Below are positions 9,686 through 18,124 of a stretch of 64,000 nt of DNA, piece after piece; position 1 is the first letter of the stretch, and each line of letters starts with the position of its first letter. Source of the stretch: Clostridium gasigenes (GTDB taxonomy: Bacteria; Bacillota; Clostridia; Clostridiales; Clostridiaceae); contig NZ_FNJM01000015.1 of the NCBI RefSeq assembly GCF_900104115.1, positions 18,439-82,438 on the forward strand, read 5' to 3'. The translations under genes and the position numbers were made by a program. The notes under the pieces were generated by a model. That model saw only the letters and a list, made by a program, of their open reading frames with translations, was not told the origin of the DNA and ran no database searches.

Positions 9686-12600
9686 ATGTTTATATTAAAG
9701 AAATTTAAAAGCAAAAAGACTTTAGCAGCAACATTAAGCGCTATTATGTTATTTAGTTTATTTAGCCCTATAACGGTAAAAGCTGCCGAAGATGAAATCG
9801 TTAACATTCAGCTTATAGCGACTTCTGATTTTCATGGGAGATTTTATCCATATGACTATGCTCAAAATAAAGAGGATAAATCAGGGAGTTTAGCTCAAAT
9901 TGCTACAGTGGTTAAAGAGTATAGATCAAAAAATCCAAACACTATAGTTGTAGATGCTGGTGATACAATACAAGAAAATTCAGCTGAAATATTTTTTAAA
10001 AGTAATCCAGAATATAAACTAGAAGGAAACCCTATGATAAAAGCCTTTAATGAAATAGGGTATGATTCAGTTACTTTAGGTAATCATGAATTTAATGGAG
10101 GAATAGACAAGCTTAAAGAAGCCTATGGTACAGCGAATGCTAAAGTACTAAGTGCGAACGTATATGAAAAAGATGGAAAAACTAGAATGTATGGTAACTA
10201 TACAATAGTAGAAAAAGGTGGAGTAAAAGTTGCTATTTTAGGAATAACAACACCAAATATAACTAGATGGGATGAAGAAAATCTTAACGGATATAAAGTA
10301 ACTAATCCTATAGATGAAGCTAAAGCTGCCATCAAAGAAATTAAAGATGGTAATAAAGCAGATGTAATCATTGCAACTGTTCATATGAGTGAAGGTGATG
10401 AGTATGATGTACATGGATCTGGAGTTGTAAATCTTTTAAATGATGTTCAAGGTCTAGATTTTGTAGTGGCAGGACATGGACATAAAATTGTTGATGATAC
10501 AACTGTAAATACCGATAACCCAGGAAAATTCAACGTTTATAATGGCGTTAAAATGATCGAAAATGATGCAAGAGGAAAGACAATAGGTAAGGTTGATATT
10601 AAAGTTACAAAGAAAGATGGTAAATATATAGTTGCAGATAGAGTTAATGACGTAACAGCTAAAATAACTAAAATTAAGGATGTTACACCGGATACAGAGA
10701 TGATGACTTCACTTAAATCATATAATGATTTTGCAATAACTGATGCAAATAAAATTATTGGTAAATTAGTTGATGGTAATTTATCTCCTGAAAATGAAAT
10801 AGATAAGGTTCCACAAGCTCAATTACAAGAAACACCACTTATTAATCTAATAAATGAAGTTCAAATGCATTATTCAGGAGCAGATGTAGCAGCATCGGCT
10901 ATATTTGATGCGTCAAGTCCAGTTGTTAAAGAAGGAGAGTTTAAGAAAGCTGATTCTTCACTAATTTATAAATATGAAAATACTCTTTATTCTCTTAAAA
11001 TGACAGGAACACAATTAAAGAAATATATGGAATGGTCAGCTAGCTATTATAATCAATATAAACCAGGGGACTTAACAATATCATTCAATCCAACTTCTAG
11101 ATTATATAACTATGATATGTTCTCAGGTGTTAAATTTGGTATAGATATATCAAAACCTGTAGGATCAAGAATAGTTAATTTAACTAAAATGGATGGAACA
11201 GCAATTAAAGATGAAGATTCTGTGAAAGTAGCAGTAAATAATTACAGAGCTAATACTCAATTATTATCTTATGGACCAATATTTAAAGCTGGAGAAGCTC
11301 TTCCAGAAATTATAGAGAAAGATATTAAATCTAATATAGGTGGAGTAAGAGAACTTATAGGAGATTATATTAAAAATGTAAAGGGTGGAACTATATCACC
11401 TAAAATGAATAATAACTGGAAAGTTACAGGTAATAACTGGGATCCTACTTTAAGAAATGTTGCGGTACAAGCTCTTAAAGATAAAGCAGTTACGCTTCCA
11501 GCAGGACAAGATCCAAGGGCTGTAAATAGTGTAAGTTTAACTGTTGAGGATTTAAAGAAAGCGACAGGTAATAAATTTATCTCTTTAGCATCTATAAATG
11601 ATATACATGGTGCTTTAGTAGAACAAGGAAAAAATGTAGGAGTAGCTAAGCTTTCTACAGTGTTTAATGACTATAAAGCAGAAAATCCAAATACAATCCT
11701 GGTTTCAGCAGGAGATAATTATCAAGGTTCTGCCTTATCAAATTTATTAACTGGAGAACCTATGAATAAGTTCTTCAAGGCTAATGAATTTGTTGCATCT
11801 GCAATAGGAAATCATGAATTTGATTGGGGTGTAGTAGGTAAAGATGGAACTAATATGTTTGAAAAATGGTCTAAAGATTCAGGGATGGATTTCTTAGCTT
11901 CTAATATTTATTTAAAAGGAACTAAAGATACACCAAGCTGGGCTAAGCCATATAAAATAGTGGAAAAAGATGGAGTTAAAATAGGTATAATAGGTATTAC
12001 TACTCCGCAAACAGTATTCCAAACAAAGGCTGAAAATGTAAAAGATTACGAATTTAGAGATCCAGTTGAAACAGTTAACTACTGGGCAGACTTATTAAAA
12101 AATAAGGGTGTTGGAAGTGAGAATGTTAAGGTTGATGCAGTAGTTGTATTATCTCACTTAGGAACATTCCAAGATGCTAAAACTAAGGAAATAACAGGGG
12201 AAGGTGCAGAGGTTGCAAAATCTGCAAAAAATATAGATGCTGTAATTACAGCACATAGTCATCAAGAAGTTGCCGGTATGGTAAATGGTATTCCAGTAAT
12301 ACAAACAGGATATAATGGAAGAAATATTGGGAAAATAAACTTAGTATTTGATAGCAATAACAAGTTGTTACTAAAAGAAGCTAATTTAGATAAAGTAACT
12401 ACAAGAGCTAAGGAAATAGCACCTAATAAAGAAGTTAAAGATATGTTGGACATATATGTAAATGATGTAAAACCACTTCTAGATGAAGTAGTAGGATATA
12501 CTAATATAAGTTTAGATCATGATAGAAAAGCTATTAAAGGAACATCACCACTTGGATACTACACAGCAAAGGTTATGGCTAAAGTAGCTGGAGTACAAAT

Positions 12601-13420
12601 AGGTATAACAAATGGAGGAGGACTAAGAACTCCAATAGCTAAAGGTGAAATAACTATGGGTAACCTTTATGATGTAATGCCATTTGATAATACTTTAGTG
12701 AAAATGAATATTACAGGAACTCAATTAAAGAAAGTAATGGAAAATGGAATAGACAATACGGAAATAGGCTGGGTTCAAGTTGCTGGTATTAAGATTTACT
12801 ACAATGAAAAAGCGGCATTTGGATCAAGAATAACTAAAATGATTCTAGATGATGGAACAGTTGTTAAGGAAGATGGGACTTATTCAGTAGTTACTAATGA
12901 TTTTATGTCTACTGGTGGAGATAAGTTTGATTTCTCTAAGGGCGTTTCTAATCTAGCTGATATGTCAGTGCCAATAAGAGATGCTTTAGTAAAAGAATTA
13001 AAAGAAACTACATCTAAAGATAAGCCTCTTGATTTTAAATTTGAACAAGTTCTAATTGCAGGTGATGCACCAGCAATAGATACAACAACTCCAGACAATA
13101 ATGGAGGAACAACAACTCCAGACAATAATGGAGGAACAACAACTCCAGATAATAATGGAGGAACAACAACTCCAGATAATAATGGAGGAACAACAACTCC
13201 AGATAATAATGGAGGAACAATAACTCCAGATAATAATGGAGGAACAATAACTCCAAATGTTAATGAAGTAAAGACAGATTCAACTTCAGATGGAACTTCA
13301 ATTAAAACAGGACAAGGAATTCCTAAAACAGGTGCACCAATTGGAGCAACTGGAATAGCTATTATATCTGTAGCACTTATAGCTTCAGGTTTATATTTAA
13401 CAAAGAAAAAAGCTGCATAG
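9686..13420 (+). CDS. Wall-anchored tandem 5'-nucleotidase / 2',3'-cyclic nucleotide phosphodiesterase
   Basis: 1244 residues from ATG 9686, chosen because GGAAGGTG sits 7 bases upstream; an earlier ATG at 9644 has none. A signal peptide ends near VKAA. Two complete modules follow, each a metallophosphatase (TSDFHG, VVDAGD, GNHEF, GHGH in the first; SINDIHG, SAGD, GNHEFDWG, AHSHQ in the second) plus a 5_nucleotid_C domain. The tail has a TTTPDNNGG repeat spacer, IPKTG (an LPXTG variant), a hydrophobic helix and KKKAA for sortase anchoring. YfkN of Bacillus subtilis has a similar tandem layout. Its role is probably release of nucleosides from extracellular nucleotides, and the next gene is a nucleobase permease. 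Confidence 0.9.
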   Translation: MFILKKFKSKKTLAATLSAIMLFSLFSPITVKAAEDEIVNIQLIATSDFHGRFYPYDYAQNKEDKSGSLAQIATVVKEYRSKNPNTIVVDAGDTIQENSAEIFFKSNPEYKLEGNPMIKAFNEIGYDSVTLGNHEFNGGIDKLKEAYGTANAKVLSANVYEKDGKTRMYGNYTIVEKGGVKVAILGITTPNITRWDEENLNGYKVTNPIDEAKAAIKEIKDGNKADVIIATVHMSEGDEYDVHGSGVVNLLNDVQGLDFVVAGHGHKIVDDTTVNTDNPGKFNVYNGVKMIENDARGKTIGKVDIKVTKKDGKYIVADRVNDVTAKITKIKDVTPDTEMMTSLKSYNDFAITDANKIIGKLVDGNLSPENEIDKVPQAQLQETPLINLINEVQMHYSGADVAASAIFDASSPVVKEGEFKKADSSLIYKYENTLYSLKMTGTQLKKYMEWSASYYNQYKPGDLTISFNPTSRLYNYDMFSGVKFGIDISKPVGSRIVNLTKMDGTAIKDEDSVKVAVNNYRANTQLLSYGPIFKAGEALPEIIEKDIKSNIGGVRELIGDYIKNVKGGTISPKMNNNWKVTGNNWDPTLRNVAVQALKDKAVTLPAGQDPRAVNSVSLTVEDLKKATGNKFISLASINDIHGALVEQGKNVGVAKLSTVFNDYKAENPNTILVSAGDNYQGSALSNLLTGEPMNKFFKANEFVASAIGNHEFDWGVVGKDGTNMFEKWSKDSGMDFLASNIYLKGTKDTPSWAKPYKIVEKDGVKIGIIGITTPQTVFQTKAENVKDYEFRDPVETVNYWADLLKNKGVGSENVKVDAVVVLSHLGTFQDAKTKEITGEGAEVAKSAKNIDAVITAHSHQEVAGMVNGIPVIQTGYNGRNIGKINLVFDSNNKLLLKEANLDKVTTRAKEIAPNKEVKDMLDIYVNDVKPLLDEVVGYTNISLDHDRKAIKGTSPLGYYTAKVMAKVAGVQIGITNGGGLRTPIAKGEITMGNLYDVMPFDNTLVKMNITGTQLKKVMENGIDNTEIGWVQVAGIKIYYNEKAAFGSRITKMILDDGTVVKEDGTYSVVTNDFMSTGGDKFDFSKGVSNLADMSVPIRDALVKELKETTSKDKPLDFKFEQVLIAGDAPAIDTTTPDNNGGTTTPDNNGGTTTPDNNGGTTTPDNNGGTTTPDNNGGTITPDNNGGTITPNVNEVKTDSTSDGTSIKTGQGIPKTGAPIGATGIAIISVALIASGLYLTKKKAA
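13082..13243 (+). repeat. 27-bp coding tandem repeat (TTTPDNNGG units)
   Basis: Six full 27-bp units encode T-T/I-T-P-D-N-N-G-G, and a seventh is degenerate. Units differ at only a few bases (GAC/GAT, ACA/ATA). It forms a flexible wall-spanning linker between the enzyme and the sorting signal, and such arrays often vary in copy number. Confidence 0.95.
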
Positions 13421-13467
13421 TAAAAAATACTACACTACAGTATAAAGACTACTATTATTATTAATAT

Positions 13468-13581
13468 AAATCTATATAAGTTCTATTAAATAATATACAT
13501 ATTAAAAGCTAGATTACTTACAGTTGTATGGTTAGTTATCTGGAATTAATGTAGATTACTAATTAGAACTTATATAGATTT
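13468..13581 (+). promoter_or_regulatory. 18-bp inverted repeat enclosing 78 bases, candidate structured leader RNA
   Basis: AAATCTATATAAGTTCTA (13468-13485) is exactly complementary to 13564-13581. The enclosed segment has two copies of TAGATTACT. No T-tract follows immediately, so a simple terminator is unlikely. The position, 97 bases before the NCS2 permease, would fit a leader RNA or a small mobile relic. I do not see the conserved core of the purine riboswitch. Confidence 0.5.
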
Positions 13582-13677
13582 TATCCAATTAAGATTCATA
13601 ATTACTAATAAGTATCTATATAATTATAATATAAATTTGTTGAAATTTTACTATTAATTTTATAGGGGGTCTCGTTA

Positions 13678-15039
13678 ATGAATATAAAAAATCAGAAAAA
13701 AGTAACCAAAACAAATAAATTAGATGAAATGCTCCCACTAGGACAATTAGCTACTCTAGGACTTCAACATGTACTCGCTATGTATGCCGGTGCTGTAGCT
13801 GTACCCCTTATAATTGGTGCTGCTGTAGGTTTAAGCCCTCAACAATTAGAATTGTTAGTTGCAGCTGATTTATTTACTTGTGGTATAGCTACATTGCTGC
13901 AAGCCATTGGAATAGGTAATTTTGCAGGTATTAAATTACCTGTTATACTTGGATGTACCTTTGCTGCTGTAGGTCCATTAATTATTATAGGTAAATCTTT
14001 AGGAATGGATTATGCATATGGTGCAATAATAGTTTCAGGATTTATTGTTATTTTAATTGCTCCATTGTATGGTAAATTACTAAGATTTTTCCCCACTGTT
14101 GTAACCGGCTCTGTAGTAAGCATTATTGGGCTTTCCTTAATTAATGTTGGTATTAGAAGTTGTGGCGGTGGTGCTGGTTCTAAAGATTTTGGAAGCATTG
14201 CTAATATATCATTAGCGGGACTAGTAATGTTTATTATTTTACTTTCAAACAAATATTTAAAAGGATTCTTTAAATCAATATCTATCCTTAATGGTATAGT
14301 TATTGGAACTATAGTAGCATCCTTTATGGGTATGGTTGACTTCTCTATTGTTGCTAATGCAAAATGGGTTAGCTTTGTTAAACCATTTGTTTTTGGATTT
14401 CCTAAATTTGAACTTAGTTCAATTATTATGATGACTTTAGTTATGTTTGTAATTATGGTTGAATCTACTGGAACATTTATGGGAGTTGCAAAGTTATGTG
14501 AGAAGGACCTTTCTGAAAAAGATATTGTAAAAGGACTACGAGCAGAGGGAATAGCAACAATTTTAGGTGGAATATTTAATTCTTTCCCTTATACTACCTT
14601 CAATCAAAACCTAGGACTTCTATCTTTAAGCAAAATATTTAGTCGTTTTGTAGTTGTTGCATCTGGTATTATCCTTGTTGCTCTTGGATTAATTCCAAAG
14701 TTTGCAGCTTTAGCTACAATTATTCCTCAACCTGTTATTGGTGGGGCTACTACTATAATGTTTGGTACTGTTGCGGTTGCTGGTATAAAAATGTTATTTG
14801 CCGCTGATTTAGAAAAAGATTCAAATATTTTAATAGTTGCTTGTTCTTTAGGTGTAGGCCTTGGAATTACAGCGGTTCCTGAATTACTTTCACAAACACC
14901 ACAATTTTTCCAATCTATTTTTGGAAGTGGAATAGTTTCAGGTTCTATAGTTGCAATTATTCTTAATGCCTTATTAAACTATGGAAGTAATGATACTAAT
15001 ACCAATTCAGCTTATTCGGATAATCATTCTATCCTTTAA
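13678..15039 (+). CDS. NCS2-family nucleobase (xanthine/uric acid type) permease
   Basis: 453 residues and about 14 hydrophobic helices. GLQHVLAMYAGAVAVP at the first helix and the ESTGTFMGVAKLC...NSFPYTTFNQNLGL stretch (about 262-312) are hallmarks of the xanthine/urate branch of NCS2 (PbuX, PucJ, UacT types) rather than the uracil branch. It would import purine bases by cation symport. RBS GGGGG lies 8 bases before ATG 13678, and an efficient terminator follows. The neighbouring wall-anchored nucleotidase supports a role in nucleotide scavenging. Confidence 0.88.
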   Translation: MNIKNQKKVTKTNKLDEMLPLGQLATLGLQHVLAMYAGAVAVPLIIGAAVGLSPQQLELLVAADLFTCGIATLLQAIGIGNFAGIKLPVILGCTFAAVGPLIIIGKSLGMDYAYGAIIVSGFIVILIAPLYGKLLRFFPTVVTGSVVSIIGLSLINVGIRSCGGGAGSKDFGSIANISLAGLVMFIILLSNKYLKGFFKSISILNGIVIGTIVASFMGMVDFSIVANAKWVSFVKPFVFGFPKFELSSIIMMTLVMFVIMVESTGTFMGVAKLCEKDLSEKDIVKGLRAEGIATILGGIFNSFPYTTFNQNLGLLSLSKIFSRFVVVASGIILVALGLIPKFAALATIIPQPVIGGATTIMFGTVAVAGIKMLFAADLEKDSNILIVACSLGVGLGITAVPELLSQTPQFFQSIFGSGIVSGSIVAIILNALLNYGSNDTNTNSAYSDNHSIL

Positions 15040-15043
15040 ACAT

Positions 15044-15088
15044 AAAGAAGATGTCGCTTAAATTATTTTAAGCAACATCTTCTTTTTT
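15044..15088 (+). terminator. Intrinsic terminator of permease gene
   Basis: AAAGAAGATGT and GCTTAAA pair with TTTAAGC and ACATCTTCTTT around one mismatch, followed by T residues. Confidence 0.9.
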
Positions 15089-15191
15089 ATTTACAAAACT
15101 TATCATCAATATCTCTTAGCCCATCGCAACCTGAGATTTGTAAAAATAACATTGTCATAATATGATCCTGACCTGTATAGTTCTTTAACAT
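15087..15191 (-). pseudogene. Transposase N-terminal remnant (IS4/DUF4372-like)
   Basis: A 34-codon frame starts at ATG 15191. It includes GQDHIMTMLFLQISGCDGLR, which resembles the 'W..FV.MLFCQ.....SLREI' block near the start of IS4/DUF4372 transposases. It has no other domain and stops within the permease terminator. I read it as a decayed fragment, not a functional gene; the resemblance is short. Confidence 0.35.
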
Positions 15192-15314
15192 TGATTTTTA
15201 TACATAAAAATTTATCGATTAATGCAACCGTAAAACCTAAATTATATTTTAGTATATTATATTTTTAATATGTTACGTAATGATAAGGTGAATTTACAAA
15301 AAAAATTAAATCTA

Positions 15315-15343
15315 TTGACCAAAAACCTTATAAGTATTAAAAT
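15315..15343 (+). promoter_or_regulatory. Sigma-A type promoter of eutG
   Basis: TTGACC (15315-15320), a 17-base spacer, then TAAAAT (15338-15343). Transcription would start just before the EutV-type hairpins. Confidence 0.7.
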
Positions 15344-15357
15344 TAACTTATAATTTA

Positions 15358-15428
15358 ATACACAATGACGTGTATTTGATGAGCAACGAAGCTTCATGGG
15401 GATTTATCCTATGGAGCTTTTATTTTTT
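15358..15428 (+). promoter_or_regulatory. EutV (ANTAR) dual-hairpin antiterminator overlapping a terminator, eutG leader
   Basis: Hairpin 1 is ATACAC-AATGAC-GTGTAT (15358-15375). Hairpin 2 has loop AACGAA (15385-15390) with GC-closed flanks. Both hexaloops have A at position 1 and G at position 4, the ANTAR recognition rule. The 3' arm of hairpin 2 (AAGCTTCAT) is also the 5' arm of a terminator paired with ATGGAGCTT (15411-15419) and followed by T residues. EutV binding would therefore block termination and open eutG. Confidence 0.88.
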
Positions 15429-15441
15429 AGGAGGTAATGCA

Positions 15442-16581
15442 ATGAATAAATTTTCAATTAAAACCAAAATTTATTTTGGTGAAGGTTCACTATCAAGATT
15501 AAGTGAACTAAACTATAAAAAAGTAATGGTAATCACAGATCCGTTTATGGTTAAGAGTGGCACTATTAAAAAAATAACAGAACAACTTGAAAAAGGGTCA
15601 GTAGAATATATTGTATTTGATGAAATTGTTCCAGATCCACCTATTGAAACTGTAGTAGTTGGTGTAAATAAAATGATGGAGTTTAAGCCAGAAGCTATAG
15701 TAGCTTTAGGTGGAGGATCAGCTATTGATGCTGCAAAAGCTATAAAAGAATTTGCTTTAAAAATAACTAAAACTGATGATGTATATTTTATAGCTATACC
15801 AACAACAAGTGGGACAGGCTCAGAGGTTACTAGTTTTTCAGTAATAACTGATAAAGAAAAAAATATAAAGTATCCACTAGTATCAGATAGTTTATTACCA
15901 AATGAAGCTATATTAGATCCAGAACTTGTGAAAACTGTTCCGAATTTTATTACGGCTGATACAGGAATGGATGTATTAACGCATAGTTTAGAAGCTTATG
16001 TTAGTACAAAATCTAATGACTTTACTGATGCTTTAGCAGAAAAATCTATAAAATTAGTTAGTGATTATCTTTTAAGAGCATATAAAGATGGAAATAATAC
16101 AGAGGCAAGAGAGAAAATGCATTCAGCTTCATGTTTAGCAGGAATGGCATTTAATGAGGCTTCATTAGGTTTAAATCATGGTATAGCTCATGGTATAGGC
16201 GGAAAACTACATATAGCTCATGGAAGAACAAATTCTATATTGCTTCCTCATATTGTAGAATATAATGCAGATCTAACAGGATATACAAATTGTGAATATT
16301 CAAATGCAGCTATAAGATATGCAAATGTAGCTAAGATTTTAGATTTACCTTGTTCTAATGTAAGAACTGGTGTTAAGAGCTTAATAAATTGGATTGTAAA
16401 ATTACAAAAAGAAATGAATATGCCAAGAACATTAAAGGAATGTGGAAAGGATATAAATGAAATAAATAATAGTATAGATGCTATAGCAGAAAGTGCTTTA
16501 GTTGATGGTTGTACAATCACAAATCCAAGAGTTCCAAATAAAAATGAGATAATAAAAATTTTAAATATAATTTCTAATTAA
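15442..16581 (+). CDS. eutG: EutG iron-containing alcohol dehydrogenase
   Basis: 379 residues from ATG 15442 with AGGAGGT upstream; earlier in-frame starts lie inside the leader hairpins. It is a group III Fe-dependent alcohol dehydrogenase: GGGSAIDAAKAI for NAD(P) binding, TTSGTGSEVT, and metal ligands in GMDVLTHSLEAYVS and GLNHGIAHGIGGKLHIAHG. It reduces acetaldehyde to ethanol and recycles NADH inside the ethanolamine microcompartment. It stands alone upstream of eutS behind its own EutV-controlled leader, and a second promoter follows. Confidence 0.9.
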   Translation: MNKFSIKTKIYFGEGSLSRLSELNYKKVMVITDPFMVKSGTIKKITEQLEKGSVEYIVFDEIVPDPPIETVVVGVNKMMEFKPEAIVALGGGSAIDAAKAIKEFALKITKTDDVYFIAIPTTSGTGSEVTSFSVITDKEKNIKYPLVSDSLLPNEAILDPELVKTVPNFITADTGMDVLTHSLEAYVSTKSNDFTDALAEKSIKLVSDYLLRAYKDGNNTEAREKMHSASCLAGMAFNEASLGLNHGIAHGIGGKLHIAHGRTNSILLPHIVEYNADLTGYTNCEYSNAAIRYANVAKILDLPCSNVRTGVKSLINWIVKLQKEMNMPRTLKECGKDINEINNSIDAIAESALVDGCTITNPRVPNKNEIIKILNIISN

Positions 16582-16606
16582 TAGTTTACAAATAATTTAA
16601 AAAATG

Positions 16607-16635
16607 TTGACAAATTATTTGTAAAGGAGTACAAT
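16607..16635 (+). promoter_or_regulatory. Sigma-A promoter of eutS operon
   Basis: TTGACA (16607-16612), a 17-base spacer and TACAAT (16630-16635): a near-consensus promoter between eutG and eutS. Confidence 0.85.
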
Positions 16636-16643
16636 TTTTATAT

Positions 16644-16728
16644 AGCACAAGGGCGTGTTATTCATATGTAGCAACGAAGCTTCTTAAGAATAGTATTATA
16701 TTTTTAAGGAGCTTTATATATTTTTTTT
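16644..16728 (+). promoter_or_regulatory. EutV dual-hairpin antiterminator, eutS leader
   Basis: Hairpin 1 has stem GCAC/GTGT and loop AAGGGC (16649-16654). Hairpin 2 has loop AACGAA (16673-16678). Both loops obey the A1/G4 ANTAR rule. The right arm of hairpin 2 overlaps the left arm of a terminator (AAGCTTCTTAA at 16677-16687 with TTAAGGAGCTT at 16704-16714, then eight T). Confidence 0.9.
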
Positions 16729-16745
16729 AAGAAAGTTGGTATAAA

Positions 16746-17099
16746 ATGAGTGAAATTAACGAAAAACAAAGAGTGATTCAAGAATATGTACCTGGTAAGC
16801 AAGTTACATTAGCTCATTTAATTGCAAATCCTAATAAGGATTTATATAAGAAATTAGGATTAAATGGAGATAATAAAAATGCTATTGGCATATTAACTAT
16901 TACACCTGGTGAAGCTTCTATTATCGCAGCAGATGTCGCTACTAAGGCAGCAGATGTTCAAATTGGTTTTGTTGATAGATTCAGTGGTTCTCTTGTTATA
17001 ACAGGTGATGTTTCATCCGTAGAATCAGCATTGGGACAAGTTTTAATTGTTCTTTCGAATATATTAAAATTTACTCCAGCAGAAATAACAAGGACTTAG
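16746..17099 (+). CDS. eutS: EutS microcompartment shell protein
   Basis: 117 residues, the usual EutS length. It is a permuted single BMC domain: the N-terminal strand [20 protein letters not shown] precedes the core [40 protein letters not shown]. It forms hexameric facets of the ethanolamine metabolosome. First gene of the main eut operon, with eutP nine bases downstream, so shell and regulator genes are co-transcribed. Confidence 0.93.
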   Translation: MSEINEKQRVIQEYVPGKQVTLAHLIANPNKDLYKKLGLNGDNKNAIGILTITPGEASIIAADVATKAADVQIGFVDRFSGSLVITGDVSSVESALGQVLIVLSNILKFTPAEITRT

Positions 17100-17107
17100 G
17101 TGAACAA

Positions 17108-17536
17108 ATGAAAAAAGTTATTTTTATGGGAAAATGCGGTTGTGGAAAAACTACATTATGCCAAAAATTACATGCAGAGAATCTAGAGTATAAGAAAACT
17201 CAAGCTATTGATAATTATGAAAATGCAATAGATACTCCTGGTGAGTACATAGAAAATAGATCATACTATAGAGCATTAATTGTTACTTCAGTAGATGCTG
17301 ATGTAATAGCTTTGATACAAGATTGCACAGAAGAAGAAAATTATTTTCCACCAGCTTTTGCAAGTATTTTTCCTAAAGAGGTAATCGGTATTATAACTAA
17401 GATTGATTTATCGAATAGTGAAGAGGAAATAATAAAGGCAGAAGAAGCATTAATAAATGCAGGTGCACAGAGGATTTTTAAAATTTCAACTATGGAAAGC
17501 ATAGGGATAAAAGAATTAGAAGAATATTTGAAATAA
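17108..17536 (+). CDS. eutP: EutP GTPase-like / acetate kinase-type protein
   Basis: 142 residues with Walker A GKCGCGKTTL at 8-17, a DTPGEYIENR switch-II element and TKIDLS (NKxD-like) further on. EutP/PduV proteins are small P-loop proteins of ethanolamine and propanediol loci; acetate kinase activity has been reported for Salmonella EutP. Here it lies between eutS and the two-component pair. Confidence 0.9.
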   Translation: MKKVIFMGKCGCGKTTLCQKLHAENLEYKKTQAIDNYENAIDTPGEYIENRSYYRALIVTSVDADVIALIQDCTEEENYFPPAFASIFPKEVIGIITKIDLSNSEEEIIKAEEALINAGAQRIFKISTMESIGIKELEEYLK

Positions 17537-17548
17537 TAGAGGTGTGGT

Positions 17549-18124
17549 ATGAGTAAAAGAATTGTAATAGTCGATGATGAACCTATTACGAGGATGGATT
17601 TGAAGTCATTATTAGTTGATGCAGGTTACGATGTAGTAGCAGAAGCAAGTGATGGATTTGATGCCGTTGAAGCTAGTAAAAAATATTTGCCTGATATTAT
17701 ATTGATGGATATAAATATGCCTAATTTAGATGGTCTAAAGGCAGCTAAAATTATCTCAAGGGGTGGTTATGCAGGTGGGATTATACTTTTAACAGCTTTT
17801 TCAGATAAAGAATTTATAGAAAAAGCTAAAGACGTTGGTGTATTTGCATATTTACTTAAACCCTTGGATGAAAAATCTTTGATACCTACAGTTGAGATGG
17901 TATACTCAAAATCTAGTGAGTTTAAAAAATTAAAAAAAGAACTGGATTTAAGTATTAAAAAAATTGAAGAGAGAAAAATAATTGAAAGAGCAAAAGGCAT
18001 GCTTATGAAAGAAGACAACCTTACTGAAGAAGAATCCTATGAAAAAATAAGAAAATTAAGCATGGATAGAAGATGTTCAATGAGGAGTATTGGAGAGGCG
18101 ATTGTAATTGCTTATGAAATATAA
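17549..18124 (+). CDS. eutV: EutV response regulator with ANTAR RNA-binding domain
   Basis: 191 residues. The receiver domain (about 3-120) has the acidic pair D9-D10, phosphoacceptor D54 in ILMDINMP and K104-like LKPLDE. A coiled segment leads to an ANTAR domain (about 125-190, ERAKGMLMKEDNLTEEESYE...MRSIGEAI). Phosphorylated EutV dimers bind paired hexaloop hairpins and prevent termination. Three matching sites occur in this window. The gene overlaps eutW, so the pair is translationally coupled. Confidence 0.94.
   Translation: MSKRIVIVDDEPITRMDLKSLLVDAGYDVVAEASDGFDAVEASKKYLPDIILMDINMPNLDGLKAAKIISRGGYAGGIILLTAFSDKEFIEKAKDVGVFAYLLKPLDEKSLIPTVEMVYSKSSEFKKLKKELDLSIKKIEERKIIERAKGMLMKEDNLTEEESYEKIRKLSMDRRCSMRSIGEAIVIAYEI

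Noticed and set aside
13082..13243. Regular 27-bp repeats as a CRISPR array
   Set aside because: No spacers; the units are contiguous and in frame with the nucleotidase.
13035..13256. Antisense frame of repeated LLFLHYYLE units
   Set aside because: It is the reverse complement of the TTTPDNNGG coding repeat; the sense gene has signal peptide, domains and sorting motif, while the antisense frame has no RBS and no family.
13421..13677. Canonical purine riboswitch before the NCS2 permease
   Set aside because: The conserved loops and junction of the purine aptamer are not present.
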